Source: Punica granatum (Eukaryota > Streptophyta > Magnoliopsida > Myrtales > Lythraceae). From it: a DNA stretch of 64,000 nucleotides. Made by a program: the position numbers and the translations under genes. Within the stretch, counting starts at the first letter, position 1. Every line of letters starts with the position of its first letter. Below, in pieces: positions 1-11,795 of the stretch. Where the stretch lies: assembly GCF_007655135.1 (NCBI RefSeq), contig NC_045127.1, forward strand, positions 42,977,538 through 43,041,537, given 5' to 3'. Below the pieces are notes generated by a model. The model was not told where the DNA came from, did no database searches, and saw only the letters and a list, made by a program, of their open reading frames with translations.

Positions 1-1028
1 TTATTTAGTGAGCATTTAAAAAATATTTTATGAAAAGATGAATTGTCTTGCTAGACTTGACGGAGAAATGATGATTTGTGTCGACTTTCTTTTTTTTTAA
101 CGCTTGTAAACATTGTATTAGACTTGATAGAGAAGTGGCGATTTGTCATGCTAATTTTAAATAAATAGTGATGCAATTTAAAGTGGCGTTCGGAAAAATT
201 GCATCAGTTTTAGCAATTTATTAATATAGGCTACACAATTTTGCCTAACAAAAGGTTTATGAGCCCATAATAAATTTAAAAATTAAGTAATGACAAAAAG
301 AAAAATCTTATTAGTGAGAATTCAGAACTTTTAGCATGTTATACAGGGGTGTGTGGTCTCTTTCTTTTTTAAATTTCCATTTATAAATGTAATAATAAAA
401 ATAGAGAAAATAATTTTAAAAGATTTTTTTTTCCCTTTTTGGTGTTATTATTAATTAATTTACTATTGTTTTCTCAGGAAAGGTCCCAAACGGCTTTGAC
501 GGCTTGGGGATAAGCCGCCGCCGGAACTGTGGAGTTGAGTTGAGAGTGGAGCAGTTGAGTTCTGTCTTGGATTGGTGGCGACTCACGAGGAGACTGTGAT
601 GAATGAAATTGTAAGGATAGGAAGGTCAGGTTTTGTTTCTTTTTCTTTTTATTTATGCTTTTTTCCCAATTTTTTTTATGAATTTTCATTAATTTTGAAA
701 CATGAATAGGTTAGATCACTCGTGAATTACCTGTTTATTATCTCCAAAAAAGGGGAAAAAGAACTGCAGTAATATTTTGGATTTTCCTCCCCTTTTTTAT
801 TGGATAATGGGAAATGACATTTTCTTCTTTCTTTTTTTTTTTTTCTAAATTTCGTTTAGTCCAAAGTAACAAATAAGAATATTATGCAGCACCCTCGGGG
901 TTGGAGCAAACAAAACGCGGATGGTGCCCCGAAGGGCAATCCCTGCATAGCAGGAGCTAGGGAGCTGCTCAGCTTGCGGTTAGTTTTCGAATCGAATTAT
1001 GATCCAACTTTAACTTAATTTTATGTAT
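1..1028. other. Intergenic DNA, no gene recognised
   Basis: This stretch is AT-rich, with T-homopolymers around 360-440 and 830-845. A GC-richer island at 474-600 gives a 71-codon minus-strand open frame with no recognisable domain. A second GC-richer patch at 886-985 resembles no family I know. I see no supported gene here. Confidence 0.5.
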
Positions 1029-1511
1029 GGCTCGTTTGGATTCAAAGGCTAATTTTAAAATCTTACTTTAACTTAATTCTACTAACAACAAAATAAAATA
1101 ATTCATACAAAGTCAAAGGGTGAGTCTCATTTATACAACTCTTTTTTAATAACAAAACAAAATAACTCATATAAAGTTAAAGGGTGGACTCCACTTATAT
1201 CACTCTTTTTCAAAATTAAAATCTGATTTTAAAATGTTATTTACAAGCCAAACGCAACAGTAATAATTGCAAATGTTGACAGATATATGAATGAGTGAGA
1301 ATATATATGTATGTATACATTTGTTAAATTAGATGGAGAATTTACTATTAAAAAATTGATTATAAAAATAGTAGAAAAAACATGAGTGAGAAATTATTAT
1401 TAAATATAAAAAAGTAAGATAAAATAGTAATGATTGTAGTGTTGAATTTAAGGAAGAGTAGAGTTGAGTTGGGTAGAATAAAAAAAAATTATTAGAAAAC
1501 CAAACAAAGCC
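1029..1511. mobile_element. Probable MITE (family A, copy 1)
   Basis: The left end starts GGCTCGTTTGGATTC, and the complement of the right end starts GGCTTTGTTTGGTTTTC, giving imperfect terminal inverted repeats. The inner part from about 1260 to 1500 matches 48420-48690 closely: both contain ATAATTGCAA, a TATGTATGTATA stretch, a TTATTAAAAAATT block and a motif related to GAGTTGAGTTG. No clean target duplication is visible and no protein is encoded. The superfamily is not determined. Confidence 0.5.
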
Positions 1512-1527
1512 TTACAAATGAAAGTGG

Positions 1528-1785
1528 AAGATGGTTGGGAGGTTTTGCTCAGATTATCAAGTTCACAAAACCTCAATTTCAATGGAATTTTGGACAGTTA
1601 AATCGAGACGCGAGTTGGCTCGGGATTTTGAAGTGAGGAAACTTATTCTCGACGTTGATTCCATGGTAGTCACTCATATTCTCCATTCGCCTTTGGAACA
1701 ACTGGGCAACAATGTGGCCGCTATTAGAGATACACAGGCCCTTATTAGCTCGACGGTGATCAATGACAATGCAACATGTGTGTAA
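1528..1785 (+). pseudogene. LINE RNase H-like domain relic
   Basis: An 84-codon open frame contains ELARDFEVRKLILDVDS followed by a segment ending in ALISS. This is the pattern of the plant RVT_3/RNase H-like domain at the 3' end of L1-type LINE ORF2 proteins. The canonical start of the domain (an LNTDGS-type strand) is missing, as is everything upstream. It is a short 5'-truncated relic, not a gene. A host single-domain RVT_3 gene is a less likely alternative. Confidence 0.5.
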
Positions 1786-2814
1786 AAAGGAAAGGAAATA
1801 AGCGTACTTTGATTGGCGAATTATGCCCTAGCACATTACCCATTGGAGTCATGGATGGGATCTTTCCCCATCTGGGCTCACATTTGCCTTTGTTTGATAA
1901 AAATTATAGGGACCACCATGCCTCACTTTTGTATCCTTTAATTTTTTTTAATTAATGCATCCGGACTTTGCCCTCTCGAATTCACCCAAAAGAAACAAAA
2001 AAGAATATTATTGGTATATTAAGGCTGAATTGGTTCAAGCGCAAATGAAATGTGCATGTGTACGCTCCCTCGCTTGTTCTCCTACCAATTTGCATCTTAT
2101 TGAGAGGTCATGACAGGCGATTCCTATAAAGGAATTGAGGGTTCTAATATGACTGTTGCAATGCTTGTTGTCTCTCTCACTAGTATAATGCGTTATGTAT
2201 AGCTTTTAATGACATTACGACACATTATTATAGTGGAACGTACAGAATTGTATAATTTGATAATGTTGGAACGAATTGGAAGACTTAGCCATATATGTTG
2301 ATGTCATGTGATGGTGGACAGCCAATTGATGATTGCTCCCACCTCCGAGTACTCCAAGGAAAGATTGCCCTTTTAGCTTTTTTTTTTTTAAAAAAAAAAA
2401 CAAAGAAAGAAAAGGAGGAGAAAAGAAAAATGTGGAAATAATAATGAAATCAAAAGGGGCAAATGGGGGGAGAGAGAATAACGAATGGGAATGGGAGGAG
2501 AGCAATGGGATCCGAGTTGTTGATTGTTGTTTTACTCGTATATCCTGACCTACACCGCCATGCTCCTTAATTATTGTCCCCTCTCTCCTCATATATTAAT
2601 AATGTGGTTGTATTTTTCTTATATATATATATATATATATATTTATTTATTTACTATGTATATTTTGTATACATAGTTACATACAACAAACATATTTTAC
2701 ATCTCATATCTTATCCTTTTATTTAGAGGAATATCGTTTCATAACCGCAACCACTTTTCCTAGAGTCAAATTTTGTTATATACACTAACTACTAAAATTT
2801 TTGGTATTTTCAAT
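1786..2814. other. Intergenic DNA with simple repeats
   Basis: It holds a T-tract next to an A-tract at about 2380-2400, which could fold on itself, and an (AT)n microsatellite at about 2621-2642. Short open frames on both strands around 2215-2590 are purine- or pyrimidine-rich low-complexity translations. No gene is supported. Confidence 0.5.
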
Positions 2815-3394
2815 TAGGGGTGATCGGTTCCGGGTACCCTGTATTTTTCATAATATCCAGACCCTACCCTGTAAGGGACAGGTTTCAAGATTTTGGAACC
2901 GGACCCTACCCTGTTGAATCATGGAACCGGAACCTACCCGGAACCTGTATTATACCACAGGTTCCGGATACCCTGTTGGAACCTGTAAATTTTTTCTTTT
3001 CGCTAAATAAAATCGAAAATATCACATACATAATTAGTAATTACGCCAAATAGAATATCAACAAAATTTAGATTAATCCACAAAATGAAATAATAATATG
3101 TCTCATCAATCCATCGACAAAATTGAACATCCATAATACGATCTCACACAACAAAGTGTCTATGTTCTGATTCATTAGAGGAGATAGTAACTTTACTTTT
3201 TCCTCTTTTTTTTTTAATAAATAACCGGTTCCGGGTACCCTGTAGGAAGGAACCGGAACCGAAACCGATTTTTACAAGTTCCTAATTTTAATACCCGGAA
3301 CCTACCCTATTTTCAATACAAGCTACCCAGACCCTACCCATTAGGGTAGGTTCCAACCGGTTCCGGGTATATCCGGTACCCGTGCACACCCCTA
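2815..3394. mobile_element. Non-autonomous hAT element, 580 bp
   Basis: The ends are TAGGGGTG at 2815 and its complement CACCCCTA ending at 3394, the usual hAT terminus. The element is flanked by identical 8-bp duplications TTTTCAAT at 2807-2814 and 3395-3402, as hAT transposases make. Both subterminal regions are packed with copies of GGTTCCGGGTACC-like motifs and their complements, plausible transposase-binding repeats. No transposase is encoded; the 77-codon open frame inside is a translation of the repeats. Confidence 0.85.
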
Positions 3395-5189
3395 TTTTCA
3401 ATGACATAACTGAAAAATAAAAACTCTTCTAGTTTATTGTCTCAAAAATCTTTTTCATTATTATTATTATTATTGGTACGATCTCTCTTCGGTTATTTTC
3501 ATCCACCATTAATTTTGAAAAATCAATAAACTCTAAAATTGGTTTTTAAAAAATCCGGCCAAGGTTTTAAAACTAACCTAATTTGAGTTTGTGTAAAGTC
3601 GTGAGAGCAATTTATTCACGTCCGAAACGCAGGCGAGAAGTCTAGTATATATTCAGATGTACAGTATATTAAATATAATTTGGGGAGTCCATTATTTGGT
3701 GTGTGGTCCACACCCTAAGACGACAGCCCATCATACTTGCCTTCGGCCTGTTCAATTGAATTCCCAAAATTTTGAACCGAATCTCTTGTATACATCTCTT
3801 GAGATTACATAATTTTGAGGACCACTATCTCCATCTCCAATGCCCAATGAGTTCATGGCTATCTCCTCCCCCCAAGGGGATATATATATATATCTATCCA
3901 TCAATTCACTCAACCATATCATATCTCACATGTCGAGACATTTCAAAATTATTTTGCAGAACAACCATTTCATCGATCTCAATCAGATGAATTGTGGACC
4001 ATACATCGGTGGTTCTTATAAGCTAACTTGGGACTCATTTACTGCTAGAGAAACGATTTGTTTCACGGAGTTCTAAGTATCTGATTGACGTCGAAATACT
4101 CACAGAGATCATTTTTTTGTCAAATTAACTAAAATGACAAATAAATTTCAAAAAGCGAATTGTGGTTGTTTTTATTGTCACAAGTCACGCAATGACATTG
4201 CATCCACACATATTTAAACGTTTTCCCGGGCACAGTAGCTTGCGAGAACCTCTACCCGGGTATTTAGCCGGTGCAAGTAGAGCATCCGGCAAGTTTCACG
4301 CGACTGGGCAACTATCATTGGAGATGGGTCATGCTAGCTCCATTCAAATGCAAAACATACTTTTCTTGTTAACTGATCAAATACAAGAAAATGAATTATT
4401 TGCAATAACTTATCATAAAAATAATTATTTGCTCTATAAGAAAGTATTGCAATGGTGGGAAAACCAATCATGCAAAACAAATAGAGCGGCCACGTACATT
4501 CAAAACTTGACAAGCTATACAACCGTAGACCAAACCGGCCTAGGGGGAACTCGAAATCTACGCATAAAATTTTAAAGTTCCCTTTGTAGTATTTTATAGT
4601 ATTTTACAAGATCTTCGGTTTCTTAAGGAGTATGACTGATCATTTTATTGACACGTGACTTCAACATGGCCTTTTTACATAAGATTTATCGTCTTATTTA
4701 TTTGATATGTTCAATGTACCTCGTCGAAGTAAGGGGATTCAACGTACTTTACTCCCCTTTTCTCGACTTGATTCACTAAAATATATACAAATATATAAGA
4801 TTCGTCAGTTTCCTAGAAAACTCATCAGTATGTCTATTCATATCTTTACTAGTCAATTTACTTACATTTTTGGCGGAACTATTATTTTTTTATACAAGCG
4901 TGTCCGATCTTCGCCCATCTAATCACACGGTCCACTTGAACATCCTGCAAGTTCACAGGACAAGTAAGTCTAGTCACAAGCCGTGCGGGTAGTCCAATAG
5001 TGAATATTCTCATTCATGACGCTCGGAGTGTGATTTAAACTTGAGACTTTCTCTTGGTAGTAACGCGCTTTAATCATCATGCCAACCGCATTGGGTTATT
5101 TTGCATGGAATTTTTAATTTCTTGATGGATATAGTTTTTACATGAAAATTGAGAATGTTATTAACTTTTCTGAAAATCTCTCGAGCAAG
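3395..5189. other. Intergenic DNA, no gene recognised
   Basis: A 137-codon plus-strand open frame at 4162-4575 has no recognisable domain and starts at a non-ATG codon, so I do not call it a gene. Around 5000-5095 the minus strand resembles a tRNA-derived SINE head (box A-like and box B-like motifs), but ends and tail are not defined. A short ATAT microsatellite lies at about 3881-3892. Confidence 0.45.
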
Positions 5190-5194
5190 TAATT

Positions 5195-5870
5195 TGTTGT
5201 AAAAAATGTATTTTGAGTTTTAATTTAAATTTATAAATTATTTCACTCTAATATACTAACTTAAAATTCGATATATGTTCACATACATGAGATAGTAAAG
5301 TATATAATTTTAAAATGATTCAAAATTCATGATTTTTAAATAATTAGTGTCTTTTTAATTATAATATGAATATTTATATTTATTTTTAGTTTTAACTTAA
5401 ATTTATAATTATTTCACTCTAATATATTAATTTGAAATTTGGTACATTTTACCTAGAAAAGATAGTAAATATATAACTTTACATTATTTCAAAACTCGCG
5501 AATTTCAATTAATTAGTTTCCTTTTAATTGTACTATTGAATGTTCATATTTATTTTTTAACTTAATTTTGTAAATCATTTCACTTTAATATGCTAAGTTA
5601 AAGTATATATTTTTAAATAGATAAGATAGTTAAGTATATATTTTTAAATTATTTCGAAAACACGATTTTTGAATAATTAGTTTTTCTGAGTTTTAACTTA
5701 AATTTGTAAGTTATTTCACTCTAATATACTACATAAAAATTCGTTATATCATTTACATGTATAAGGTAGTAAAGTATATGACTTTAATTTATCTCAAAAT
5801 TCAAGATTCTTGAATATAATTTCTTTTTAATTATAATACTGAATATTTATGTTTATTTTATGTTTTATCT
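5195..5870. repeat. Diverged tandem repeat, about 4 units of 136-171 bp
   Basis: The motif TTTCACTCTAATATACTAA or a close variant recurs at 5241, 5412, 5578 and 5714. Each copy is followed by an AAGTATATA-type block and an AATTAGT(T/G)T-type block. Spacings are 171, 166 and 136 bp. The block is very AT-rich and non-coding. It may be a small satellite or the body of a non-autonomous element. Confidence 0.6.
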
Positions 5871-8100
5871 CCATGTGTGACTTAATAATGATAATCTTCC
5901 AGCAATTATAAGATAGTAAAAGTATATAACGTATAATAATAATGATGATAATGATGATAATAAATAATCATCTCCCAAGCAATTATTCTATTTGGCTTGT
6001 AATAATTATATAATACAAATAATAATAAATTTGGCGGAAATTATAAAAACATTAACCATACAAAGAGTTGATGAATGACAAGTTTTAATTTCAAATTTTT
6101 GGACAAATAGGATGCAATGGCGATCTCCTTAGTGTTTAGCATTTCATATAGATTCTCTCATGCATGAAATGCTAAACATTAATCGCCCGATTGAAGCCCC
6201 TTGATCGAGAATGCATTTTAAATGCATGAAGTTCTGGAGTATCGATTAATGCACTTGATGAAAAATGTACTGAATCTCCCATCTCGAGTCTTCTCGAGTA
6301 CATTAATTATTGAATTTTACGTATTATTTGCGTACTTATTTTTAATATTTTGATGACATCCTTGGCGCATAAGATTTTCCTATAAAATATAGTCGATAAT
6401 AGTCCTCTGATTATATTAAAAAATTATCAGTTAAAATATATAAAATGAAAAAGAAGTTAGAAAAAAAGCGCAACTAAATATTGAGAGCAAGAAGTTAGGT
6501 AAACATAGATGAATTAAGAGAAAAATATGGGGATTGAGTAAGAATTCATGGTCAAAGGATGCGTAAATTGGCAAATTTGTCACGACAGCTCTCTATTCTA
6601 ATTATTCTACCTTTTTTTTTTGCAAAAAAAATCAATAATGAGTATTATCAAAAATGGAATGTTAAACGAATATGTTCGGTTCTCCAACTTATAATCGTAT
6701 GGATATATATATATATATATCAAAAAACTACGAAATTAGAAAGTTCGTCATCTACGTTCGGCCCAAGCCCGTGTTAATTTACAGTGACATACACGATGCA
6801 ACAAAATTCCCCTCCCACGAGAAAAAAAATATAATTAGCTTTTACCTTGAAGTAGAAAACCATAATTTCCAAATTATAATTAATGATGGCATTAAAAAAT
6901 TAATCATTAATTATTATCAATTATTAAATAATAAATTTGGAGGAGCTTTGGCTTTGCACTGCCCGTGAGCCGTCACGAGCCACGCGTGTAAGCACGTGCA
7001 CGCGAAGCGATATATAATCTAAATCCCACGCGCCTACGCCTGTGCTTGGCCTTCATTAAGTTTAACCTCTTCCTTGTTAATTAATTATTTGATTAATATT
7101 CAGTTAATCATCCATCATCCCGATAACAAATAACATCCCTCCCCATCATTAGTCAGTTGACAAAGATCATTACCCGCCGCCCTGAAAAATAAAATAAAAT
7201 AATCAGACACGGCCCAATGATGTCTCCACACGTGGCAGAACTTTTTGTCCCCTTATACACACCTACCGAGGAGACTGAGTGCGGTTCACTCCACTCACAT
7301 CCTGATAATGACATCGACGTCAGTGAATATTATTCGGAAATTAATACAAGTCAGGTGACTGTATAAAATTCGATTAGGAATCGGCACGTATAGGAATTCC
7401 AGTTATAGTACTTGAAGTTTTACTCTTCCTCTTCACGTACGTCAATTACTGATTGAATTTTATACAATCTCATCACTGTGTATTGCTCGGAGAATATTTT
7501 CTTCGATGTCAAGAGCATCGGCCAGTCAATGCCGCTTTCACTGGTCCATGTGGCGCCTGGACTCTGCGAAACGTGGCACGCCTGGGGCCGTCAAATTGTA
7601 AGTCCCGAGGTTTTTCAGAAATTCCCGCTACGGACCCTGTCTCTAGGCAGAAATTATTTGACCTTAGTAGATTAGATTAATTAACAAATAATCAATTCCA
7701 CCAAAATTTTTAGTCCACTGTTTCATCATCCAATCTTAATAAGATGATAGGAATCACTATCATATGAACTTCTGGGTTGGAAGAAAAGTATACGACTAGT
7801 CCAATCTTAATAATATTGAGAAATTACAGTGCTTTATCTATATGCGTTGCGACATGCTATGTGCTTCATTAAGCTTTTCCTTGACACATGGTAATTGGTT
7901 CTATATTTAACCTGAAAACTTTGATAACCCAATTAGGTTTAGTGACCATGGCGGTTCCCTTTTCACCGTTGGGGTTATGGTGAAGCTAATGTATTATGTT
8001 GGTAATTGGGATTTCCCTATTGTGTTTGGTCATTTCGGGACAAGCCTCAGACTACTTGATTGCTGAATGAAATTCTCTCGTTTTTTTTTTTTCAAAATAA
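5871..8100. other. Intergenic AT-rich DNA with a short GC-richer stretch
   Basis: It includes a hairpin at 6131-6180 (listed separately) and ACGT-core motifs around 6970-7000 and 7232-7240 (GCACGTGCACG, ACACGTGGCAG) of the G-box/ABRE type. The 75-codon open frame at 7453-7680 has no recognisable domain and no splice partners. No gene is supported. Confidence 0.45.
6131..6180. repeat. Hairpin with 17-bp near-perfect stem
   Basis: Positions 6131-6147 and 6164-6180 are inverted copies matching at 16 of 17 positions around a 16-base loop. The stem carries GTTTAGCATTTCAT. Nothing next to it suggests a terminator or coding function. It may be a MITE remnant or a small hairpin RNA source. Confidence 0.5.
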
Positions 8101-10201
8101 TAATTTTTAAATTTTTAATTAATATATATCGATATAGATTTGTGGGACCATTCATTATTTTCTCAATATTTTAGCTTTCTTTAGAAAATAATATTTAAAA
8201 TTTTATTTTAATTTTTTTTAAAAAGATATAAATACAAATTTGTGGAACCGACAGTTATCTTCTCGGGTTTTTGAGCTTTTCTAAGAAATGATTTTTTTTA
8301 TTTTTATGAAACATATGATATATATTTATGGAACTGGTCTTTTAAAAAAAATTGCAACTTTTAAAATTATTAATATTTTATGAGAAGATCTAAATCAACA
8401 AGTCATGTAAGATCATAGTTACTTTTCAAAAAATAAATTAGATAATATCATCGTAGATATCATGTGTTATATATTTAATTTTCAAAAATTAAATCAGACC
8501 ATATTCTTTTTATAAATATAGATATGATGTGTTATCTGTATTACATTATGTATGATACTTTATAAATAAGGAATGTATCACGCATAAACTGTGATCGATT
8601 TGCCCCTAAAAGATATTTCTACAGCTAGAGTTCTTCAATTTTAGCACACATGGGAATTTATTTTATTACTCTACAATTAGACTTCTGAAGTTAAGTTCTT
8701 TAATCTTTTGCATTTTCTAACAAATTAAATAAACTCTTGAAGAATTTCTTTTCACCAATTTTATGCATTTGGTTTACAAAATATTATATATCACCATATG
8801 AATATGGACAACGTTGAATACAAGGTTTCATCCTGTCATGGTTAGAATTTTTCTTTTTGTTTTTTTATACATAATCTTGACAATATTGATTTTTTCAAGA
8901 CATACATTGAGTTCTCTTTTTTTTTTTTATGTAATTCGTTTTCCTTATATTAGCCTTGAATTCAAAATAACTATTAGTCTTATATATAAATAGTATATTG
9001 TCATTGGTTGTAAATTAGTATTTTCAATAATTTATATCACATATTTTATCTTAAAATTAGCAAAAAATCGCATATATCTCGTGCAACCATGAGCTCCACA
9101 ACTAGTATAATATAAAATGGAGCTGTGGTGGACTCGGTTAGATGGCCTCAAAATGTTCGGTTTTTGAATGAATTTTTCTCAAATTTTTGAGATTCTTTCA
9201 AAAATTAATTTATTAAAATTTTCAAATATATAAATATAGATTTGCAAGACCAGTCATTATTTTCTTGAATTTTTAAATTTCACTAAAAAGAATTTTTTCA
9301 ATCGTATAATTTGTGGGACCAATTGTTATTTTCTTTATTTTTAGCATTTTTTGAAAACGAATTTTGATTATAAAATTTTAAAATATATAGATATAGATTC
9401 TCGGGGTCAGTAATTATATTCTTGATTTTTTAAACTTTCTTTAAAAAGGAAGTGTTTAATTTTTAATATTCTTGAATGAGTATAATTTTTAGGATCAATT
9501 GTTACTTTTTCTTTTTTTGGCTTTTTTAGAAAATTAATTTTTTAATTTTAAAATACGTAATACTTGCGAGACCAATCATTATTTCTTTATTTTTTTAACT
9601 TTCTTTAAAAAATAATTTTTTATTTTTAATATTTTAAAAGCAGCATAATTTGTAAGACCAATTGTTATTTTCTTATTTTTTCAGCATTTTTTAGAAAATG
9701 AAGTTTTGATTTTTTAATTGTGTAAAATATATAGATATAGATTTGTATGATCTAGACAAAATTTTACAGACATATAGATATAGATATTCTTATAACACGT
9801 TACAAATACGATGTTATATATTTTGTATAGTTCCATTAACCCGTGAGTCACATTAACTATTATGTATATTCAAATTGGGTAGGATCTTATCTATAACAAT
9901 AGTTCATATTTTTCACAAAAAAAGAAGATCATATTTGTATTTTCGAAAATCTATTATCATATTTGCTTTTCAAAAAAAAATCAAATCATTATATATATAT
10001 GATTTGTTATCATATCTATAAAAATAGAATACATTCTTTAACATGTCATGCATATAATAATACATCTAATTAATGATGGCAAATTACAATTTACAATATT
10101 TCAAAACACGCATATATAATATAATATAATATAATATAATTGACAAAAACATAAAAGTTGAACATGTATGATCCTGTACAACGCACGGGTTTCATGGCTA
10201 G
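8101..10201 (+). mobile_element. AT-rich repetitive block, possible non-autonomous Helitron body
   Basis: A degenerate unit centred on GACCAATTGTTATTTTC recurs at about 9248, 9318, 9404, 9492, 9570 and 9653 (70-88 bp apart), with earlier copies at about 8145 and 8236. The right edge at 10171-10201 has CCTGTACAACGCACGGG, which can form a short stem, followed by CTAG and then T. That resembles a Helitron 3' end. No 5' end or Rep/helicase coding sequence is seen, so the Helitron assignment is tentative. Confidence 0.35.
10110..10140. repeat. Pentanucleotide microsatellite (ATAAT)n
   Basis: About six uninterrupted repeats of ATAAT lie just upstream of the Helitron-like 3' end. Confidence 0.8.
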
Positions 10202-11185
10202 TGAAGTAAAATTATATTGCTAGATAACCTAATTTCTTAGTTGAGAAGGTAATAATCGGTTGATAACGTCTTGTTAACCGCAGAGGGTGGTGATAGTTCA
10301 GTGTTAAAACACAAATATATTAAACTCTATCCCATAATTAAGCTTTCACAAGATTAATTAATTACGCGCGAATCTCTTTGAGTTCCATCACTGGAGGGAA
10401 TTAAACGTTTCTTGATAAATACCTATGTGTAGGCATCAAATTAAGCATATAGAAATCGACTCGACTACGTATTCGTTCACGGCACGTATACATCGATGTA
10501 ATAATGTACTTACGTCAATTTTGGGAAGTTTTGTCCCATATTCAACAAGAAGTAGGTGTTTTGTCACCATAAGGGAAATGGCTTTTTCCAGCAAATCTCA
10601 GCCGAAAAAGTGAATCTTCGAATATATTGTTGTCTTGTGTCCTACATATGACAATTTCTTATAATTTAGGGTTTAATTTTAGGCCACAATCAAATTATAA
10701 TAATATAAGACGATGTCAAGGACTATATTACCAAATTAAGACGACGACGTTACAACCAAAAAGCCAACATCCTTTGTCTGGTTTTTAAAGGCCGACCAAA
10801 TAATTGCCTTGAGCCCCTTCTTTAGTTACCTACCGATTTTAAGCCACAAACAACTTTTTTTTTTTTGAAATTGCAGATATTATTGTTAGTTTATTGACTA
10901 GTATTAATCTCATCTGTACGTTAACTTGGTCTTGATTACGAGTTAGTTTCAGTAGGCGAATTCCCTTATTTAAAATGGATGTGAACTATATTTATTATTA
11001 AAATTAATTTTATAGACCCCCTATACTAGAAAAAAAAATGGCATGCATGTAAAGAGAAATCTATAATATATTAGAATGGCCATGAGAAACCAAATTTACG
11101 CTTGTTATGGGTCGATTTTGATACAGCAACTAGTCTTTTAAGTGTTTGAAGAGATGGTATATATTATCACGTTGATTATAACCGT
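10202..11185. other. Intergenic DNA, no gene recognised
   Basis: No extended open frame, RNA gene or element end could be supported here. Confidence 0.5.
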
Positions 11186-11795
11186 AAATTCCCACTTGAG
11201 ACTATATGGATTTGAACTCATATGTAGTCTAAAAGTTTAAGCTAATAAGTTATTAGATCCAAGACTCATACAAGCTTATAGTTTCTTTCTCAAGTTTTCC
11301 ATGTGGGACAACATATCTCAATATCCGCCCTCACATGGCAACGTATGGTTCATTTCGTGCCACGTGTTTCTAAACACCGGCCTCAATAGGCACCTTAAAT
11401 ACCCGCCTTCAATAACGACTACGAGCCGAACATCCTTTTTCGTACTTGGATGAGGGAGGGCAAACACCAAACTAACCTCGAGTTCCACACTCAGGCCTAA
11501 CTAGAAGTGCACCTTTAACTATCTCAGAATTGGATTGGGTCACTATTGGACCTGACTAACATGAGACATACTTTTGGCTGCCTCAAAACCAAATCAAGTG
11601 TGATGTAAGCCCACATGTACGCGCGAAAGTGTAACATGTTCTGATACCATATAAAATTTTTACTTGTGTCTACGCGGACTTGAACTCATATGTAGTCCAA
11701 AAGTCTATGCTAATAGGTTATTGGACCAAAATCTCATGTAAATTTATGATTTTTTTCTCAATTTTTGTTGCGTGGGATAATATATCTCATTAATA
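11186..11795 (-). mobile_element. Probable TRIM-like element (two diverged direct repeats)
   Basis: Segments at about 11190-11320 and 11660-11790 are direct repeats 470 bp apart, sharing TTGAACTCATATGTAGTC and a GTGGGA(C/T)AA-type end. Just inside the downstream copy, the minus strand reads TGGTATCAGA (about 11640-11649), which matches the initiator-methionine tRNA primer-binding site of plant LTR elements. The roughly 330-bp internal region has no protein. Short repeats, a PBS and a non-coding core fit a terminal-repeat retrotransposon in miniature. Exact ends are not resolved. Confidence 0.45.

Noticed and set aside
4162..4575. Plus-strand open frame of 137 codons
   Set aside because: It starts at a non-ATG codon, shows no domain, and composition is mixed; it could be a decayed element but not a supportable gene.
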